A stretch of 64,000 nucleotides of DNA from Bifidobacterium platyrrhinorum (lineage in GTDB: Bacteria > Actinomycetota > Actinomycetes > Actinomycetales > Bifidobacteriaceae). The stretch spans positions 143,913-207,912 of the forward strand of contig NZ_WHZV01000002.1 of the NCBI RefSeq assembly GCF_010667645.1. The letters are read 5' to 3'. The notes below the pieces were generated by a model that was given only the letters and a program-made list of their open reading frames with translations, was not told the origin of the DNA and did no database searches. Positions 61,601 through 64,000 of the stretch are shown here, one piece after another; the first letter of the stretch is position 1, and the number at the start of each line of letters is the position of its first letter. The position numbers and the translations under genes were made by a program.

Positions 61601-64000
61601 GTCTCCAAGCCGTCCGCCGGCGGTGCCGCGGGTGGTGCCGTGGTCGACTCCGCCGCGCTCGACGCGTTCGCCGAGAAGGTCACCGGCGCCAACGGCGTGC
61701 TCGCCGCCACCGCGCGATTCGTCCTCGGCAAGCTCGGTGTGGCCGCCCCGGCGCCCGAGGCCGGCGAGGACGAGAACGCGGCCGTGGTCGCGGCCGTCAG
61801 CGCCGAACTCGGCTCCGACTGGCCCAAGCAGGTCGAACCCCGCTTCGACGCGAACAAGGCCATCCTCTTCGACGACCGCTGGGCCTCCGCCCGCGAGGAC
61901 CTCGCCCGCGCCTACTACGAGGACGACGCGGACGCGCTCGCCGGCAGCTTCATCGGCCTCGGCAAGGCCGTCGCCGACGAAGCCCGGTGGTTCGCGGCGA
62001 AGGCCGACGACGGGACGCTCAAGTCCGCGTTCGAGCGCATCGCCTCCGAAGCGCTCGAACCGGCCTCGTCCAGCGACGCCGCCTCCCGCTTCGCTGACGA
62101 CGTGGCCGTGGTCACCGGTGTGAGCCCGAACTCGATCGCCGCCCAGGTGGTCGAGGGCCTGCTCGCCGGCGGCGCCACCGTGATCGCCACCTCGCACAGC
62201 TTCAGGCCGTCCATCAAGGCATGGGCGAAGCAGGCGTACCGCGAGCACGCCACCGGCGACGCCAAGCTGTGGCTCGTGCCCGCGAACCTGTCCAGCTTCC
62301 GCGACGTGGATGCGCTCGTGGACTGGGTGGGCAACGTCCAGAAGAAGACGACCGGCGCGACCACCACGATCCTCAAGCCCGCCTACGAGCCGACCCTGTT
62401 CTTCCCGTTCGCCGCCCCGCCGGTGCACGGCACGCTCGCCGACTCCGGCGAACTGTTCGAATCGCAGGCCCGCCTCATGCTGTGGGGCGTCGAGCGCGCG
62501 ATCGCCGGACTGGCGAAGATCGGCGCCGACACCGACGTGCAGCACAAGCTGCACGTGGTGCTGCCCGGTTCGCCGAACCGCGGCGTGTTCGGCGGCGACG
62601 GCGCGTACGGCGAGGTCAAGTCCGCGTTCGATGCGATCGTCAACCGCGCCCGCGCCGAGCGCGACGCCTGGTCGGACCGCGTCACCTTCGCCCACCCGAA
62701 GATCGGCTGGGTGCGCGGCACCGGCCTGATGGGCGGCAACGACCCGCTCGTCGCCGTCGTCGAACGCCACGGCATCCACACGTACTCCACCGCGCAGATC
62801 GCCGCCAAGCTGCTCGACCTGTGCACCGCCGACTCGCGTGCCGCCGCGGTCGAGGCCCCGCTCGACGTGGATCTGACCGGCGGTCTCGGCTCCGAGCCGA
62901 TCGACATCAAGGCGCTGCGTGCCGAAGCCGAGGCGGACGCGGCGGCGCAGTCCGGTTCCGGCCGTAGCGGGCAGGAAACGGATGGCGCTACGAAGAGTCC
63001 GCTGGACTCTTCGCTTGACGCGCCCCGTGGGCAGCGGATCAAGGCGCTGCCCACCCCGCACGTCCCGCACCAGCCGCACGTGGACCTCGCCGACTGGGCC
63101 GGCGTGACCGCCCGCCCGGAGGACGAGATCGTCATCGTGTCCGTCGGCGAACTGGGCCCGTGGGGCTCCGGCCGCACGCGCGCCCAGGCCGAACTCGGCA
63201 TCCACCCGGACGGCACCGTCGACCTCAACGCCGGCGCCGTGCTCGAACTCGCCTGGAACATGGGCCTGCTCACCTGGGCCGACAGCCCGAAGCCCGGCTG
63301 GTACGACACCGACGGCAACCTCGTGCCCGAGGAGGACATCGCCGAACGCTACCACGACGAGGTCGTGGCCCGCTCCGGCATCCGCCCGTTCGAGGAGGGC
63401 ATGGGCAACGACTACAAGGACGGCGCCGACGAGGAGGAGGCCGAGGTCTACCTTGACCACGACGTCACCTTCTCCGTGCCCACCGAGCAGGTCGCCCGCG
63501 AATACGTCAAGCTCGACGAGGCCCACACGTCCATCGCCCGCGACGACGAGTCCGGCGAATGGAACGTGACCCGCCACGCCGGCTCGATGATCCGCGTGCC
63601 GCGCCGCGCCGCCATGACCCGCACGGTCGGCGGCCAGTTCCCGAAGGGCTTCGACCCGGTCAAGTGGGGCATCCCCGCCTCGATGGTCGGCGACGTGGAC
63701 AGGATCGCCCTGTGGAACATCGTCACCACCGTGGACGCGTACCTGTCGGCCGGATTCAACCCGGCGGAGATCCTCCAGGCGATCCATCCGTCGCTCGTCG
63801 CCTCCACGCAGGGCACCGGCTTCGGCGGCATGGCATCGATGCGCAAGCTCTACCTCGACCGCTTCCTCAACCACGAGATCCCGACGGACATCCTGCAGGA
63901 GGCGCTGCCGAACGTCGTCGCCGCGCACGTCATGCAGAGCTACATCGGCGGCTACGGCAACATGATCCAGCCGGTCTCCGCCTGCGCCACCGCCGCGGTG
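55601..64000 (+). CDS. fas: Type I multidomain fatty acid synthase, 5' part
   Basis: The frame stays open for 2800 codons to the window edge; the complete protein should exceed 3000 residues. Domains in order: acetyltransferase (Ser125 in GHSQG), FMN enoyl reductase (from LLPGMTPTTVDPE near 408; VAGGGIGTPERAADY near 588), dehydratase with a MaoC-like hot dog (Asp1240 in DFNPIH), malonyl/palmitoyl transferase (Ser1449 in GHSLGEY), acyl carrier domain (phosphopantetheine site probably Ser1861 in NGVSSRRNQLL), ketoreductase (VVTGVSPNSIAAQV near 2171), and ketosynthase with nucleophile Cys2795 in SACATA, 15 bases before the edge. ACAAGGAACACC precedes the ATG. Two linkers contain in-frame palindromic repeats (60876, 62991). 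No phosphopantetheinyl transferase is visible. Confidence 0.96.
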   Translation, partial: MTTFFLDQLSAGETPHALAFAGQSTPWPVALADQTTDPTLAEALHAHVDAAYTKLTPVNADLLATTGRPVDLFGFTPNPARLGAAADATASVEGIALTQLGALIDLEHLGYTLPAAKPAAVLGHSQGVLAVHMAKAIEAAGSIEAARDQIDEILATAALIGAAGTRAARELALNPLHGEATPMLSVRGATRAQVEALAARVNNPRGPIAIAVTNSANHHVISGFPDDLAAFAVEVAKEHKKQARLREEKVRGGAVFAPVLEYLDVTLPFHSPLMKPAVDQAVAWAEACGFDTDRARALAEEVLLNHVDWAARVREALTGTDPAKLWIVDMGPGSTLGKLVGNVVEGTGVGVVEATTLAERAALSTLDPAEAETRRTQNWKAFAPRVAVTPAGDRLVTKFSELTGKPPVLLPGMTPTTVDPEIVAAAANAGYWAELAGGGQVTAEVFDRHVARLEELLDEGRTVEFNAMFMDRYLWNLQFGSSRIVPKKRASGAPIDGVVVSAGVPELDEAVALVAQLKKDGLPYVSFKPGTVDQIRQVIRIAKAVAPTVILMQVEGGAAGGHHSWESLDDLLTSTYAEVRACDNLVLVAGGGIGTPERAADYLSGQWSRAYGLPDMPVDGVLVGTAVMTAKEAHTSPEVKQLLVKTPGITAETVAASGAADDPFAPAGERWVPSGRSVGGVASGLSHLHADIYEVENSSAACGRLLVRVMKHPEELESRRDEIIAALDRTAKPYFGDLASMTYLQWAQRFADLAYPWVDDTYADRFLDLLHRIEARVADVDSGEFDSKLDVTRDDVIADPAPALKALAAAYPQAAELKVTPADEAWFPVLVREYPKPMPFVPVIDHDLLRWWGQDQLWQSEDPRYSADSVRVIPGPISVAGITTVDEPVADILGRFEAAALERAKESGAVSEDEYATLGEAENAEDFIRKSPNISWVGHVTDNPAYGTRLGDKDYEIRAVDAANGEYDLDIHLDTYWDDDPDGGKSKHAVRDIVIPLTVPADATGGMPIVNRERLIPDVYAMLAATAGIGNTAITGDKLTAMPEIDGTRDADHPFGIATARYTFSANLGYDHEAATGGALPGTLRASRIAPDALVGPAWPAIYAALGSVSVNGYPVIEGLLNAVHLDHLIELEETEDELLKHVGETVTLASWAEDYFESASGRVVTIHVIHTAADGTLLARETERFAIRGRVYSDALPADAPEFGDAKHDEIESTPRRLLRRVKVTAPNDMTAFARTSGDFNPIHTSKRGAAISGLAAPLVHGMWLSATAQHAVQAADEKGAHYEIAGWTYNMYGMVQLNDEVEISVERVGKVRHGGMTLEVTCRIDGQLVSRGTALVRAPEAAFVYPGQGIQKQGMVLDERAKSPAARDVWERADRLTRDRLGFSILALVRDNPKELTANGVTYRHPEGLLNLTQFTQVALATVAFAQTARLREAGSDIWPAYFAGHSLGEYNALSAFAGVIPLETVLELVFHRGSTMHHLIPRDAQGRSNYRMGALRPNQFGVGDDGVKAYVESVAEQTGEFLQIVNYNLAGAQYAVAGTIAGLKALQADANRRAKEAGGKPAFMLVPGIDVPFHSTLLRKGVPEFRDKLDALLPAHIDYRGRLVGRYIPNLVATPFEMTKEFAAKILEVVPSERIKAALDDPAVWDSYAADDQKLGRLLLTELLSWQFASPVRWIETQSLLFHKAAQGGLGVEEYVEVGLGNAPTLANLGAKTLRLPEFAGTDVTVYNVGRDEGRVYMTDSDSLVSEDESVAEPSNGQSGGLSVGEVARDSVQDSAVAKLGSAPAVPAQPAAPAPSPAPVPAVEAAPAQPAEGASGPVADLPFKAADAIGVLMAYSAKVRLDQIGASDTTDTLTNGVSSRRNQLLMDISSELGVASVDGAAEATLTQLAQIVNKAAPNYKPFGPVLSDAIRDRLRALFGAAGVKPAHIRERVTGVWQLGEGWVAATTAALLLDTREGSSSRGGDLAKLPTGAAANAAAADKLIDDAVALVGQTKGVAVSKPSAGGAAGGAVVDSAALDAFAEKVTGANGVLAATARFVLGKLGVAAPAPEAGEDENAAVVAAVSAELGSDWPKQVEPRFDANKAILFDDRWASAREDLARAYYEDDADALAGSFIGLGKAVADEARWFAAKADDGTLKSAFERIASEALEPASSSDAASRFADDVAVVTGVSPNSIAAQVVEGLLAGGATVIATSHSFRPSIKAWAKQAYREHATGDAKLWLVPANLSSFRDVDALVDWVGNVQKKTTGATTTILKPAYEPTLFFPFAAPPVHGTLADSGELFESQARLMLWGVERAIAGLAKIGADTDVQHKLHVVLPGSPNRGVFGGDGAYGEVKSAFDAIVNRARAERDAWSDRVTFAHPKIGWVRGTGLMGGNDPLVAVVERHGIHTYSTAQIAAKLLDLCTADSRAAAVEAPLDVDLTGGLGSEPIDIKALRAEAEADAAAQSGSGRSGQETDGATKSPLDSSLDAPRGQRIKALPTPHVPHQPHVDLADWAGVTARPEDEIVIVSVGELGPWGSGRTRAQAELGIHPDGTVDLNAGAVLELAWNMGLLTWADSPKPGWYDTDGNLVPEEDIAERYHDEVVARSGIRPFEEGMGNDYKDGADEEEAEVYLDHDVTFSVPTEQVAREYVKLDEAHTSIARDDESGEWNVTRHAGSMIRVPRRAAMTRTVGGQFPKGFDPVKWGIPASMVGDVDRIALWNIVTTVDAYLSAGFNPAEILQAIHPSLVASTQGTGFGGMASMRKLYLDRFLNHEIPTDILQEALPNVVAAHVMQSYIGGYGNMIQPVSACATAAV
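60876..60928 (+). repeat. Dispersed palindromic element, copy E, in frame inside fas
   Basis: ACGGACAGTCC-GGT-GGACTGTCCGT (60876-60900) is a perfect 11-base-pair hairpin. TTGCACGC-GATA-GCGTGCAA (60909-60928) is a second perfect stem. Together they encode about NGQSGGLSVGEVARDSVQ in the linker before the carrier domain, using codons (GGA, GTA, GTT, GCA) rarely chosen elsewhere in the gene. Confidence 0.75.
62991..63013 (+). repeat. Dispersed palindromic element, copy F, in frame inside fas
   Basis: CGAAGAGTCC-GCT-GGACTCTTCG, ten perfect pairs and a three-base loop, encodes TKSPLDSS in the linker between ketoreductase and ketosynthase. The codons AGT, TCT and CTT here are unusual for this GC-rich gene. 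Confidence 0.65.

Noticed and set aside
55601-64000. Truncation of fas
   Set aside because: The gene runs off the window edge with an intact frame and intact catalytic motifs up to the ketosynthase cysteine, so it is partial only because the window stops.

Overview
This window is a continuous piece of a high-GC actinobacterial chromosome, almost certainly Bifidobacterium. The evidence is a very large type I fatty acid synthase downstream of a biotin block (birA, bioY, acyl-CoA carboxylase), a GH127 beta-L-arabinofuranosidase beside an ABC importer and LacI regulators, LPXTG pilins, and ABC sugar permeases without their own ATPase. The species cannot be settled from the sequence. Coding GC is clearly higher than I would expect for B. 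longum or B. breve.

Layout: 1-2349 is the end of a sugar ABC importer operon, followed by a LacI regulator. 3773-4614 is an 842-base gene-free stretch filled with hairpins and tandem repeats. 4615-10783 holds the GH127 enzyme, a GPH-type symporter and two paralogous LacI regulators, so the whole left end is a plant arabino-oligosaccharide module. 10890-12592 carries YggS, acylphosphatase and a DJ-1/PfpI protein. 12952-16716 is a two-gene sortase-type pilus locus with no sortase in view. 16717-18795 has a second hairpin array, an HTH orphan, a fumarylacetoacetate hydrolase-family enzyme and a dispersed palindromic element. 18796-21105 encodes a PTS EIIA and EIICB pair. 21476-25392 is hom-thrB plus a Maf-Nudix fusion. 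25526-28306 is a coiled-coil surface protein, and 28648-30939 holds an AEC transporter and dapE.

31204-46520 is conserved backbone: rne, rplU-rpmA, obg, proB, a polysaccharide deacetylase, an aminotransferase, tRNA-Trp, secE, nusG, then rplK-rplA. A sodium symporter with a small membrane partner is wedged between nusG and rplK. 46665-64000 holds a PucR-type regulator, a large membrane protein, birA, a third hairpin array, bioY, accC, accD and the first 2800 codons of fas. This last block joins biotin uptake and attachment, malonyl-CoA supply and fatty acid synthesis.

The most unusual content is non-coding. Three intergenic arrays of 43-44-nt hairpins repeat with a 61-63-nt period (about five, three and two and a half units) while their stem sequences differ. 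A second family of short hairpins with a three-base loop flanked by CC and GG occurs at six places. Its arms vary but stay complementary. Two copies lie in frame inside fas, and two others are followed about 105 bases later by a second copy of the upstream gene's 3' end. At least nine genes have a TANNNT-like -10 box 6-8 bases before the start codon, consistent with leaderless transcription. Coordinates and pairings were read by eye; no alignment, folding or database search was run.
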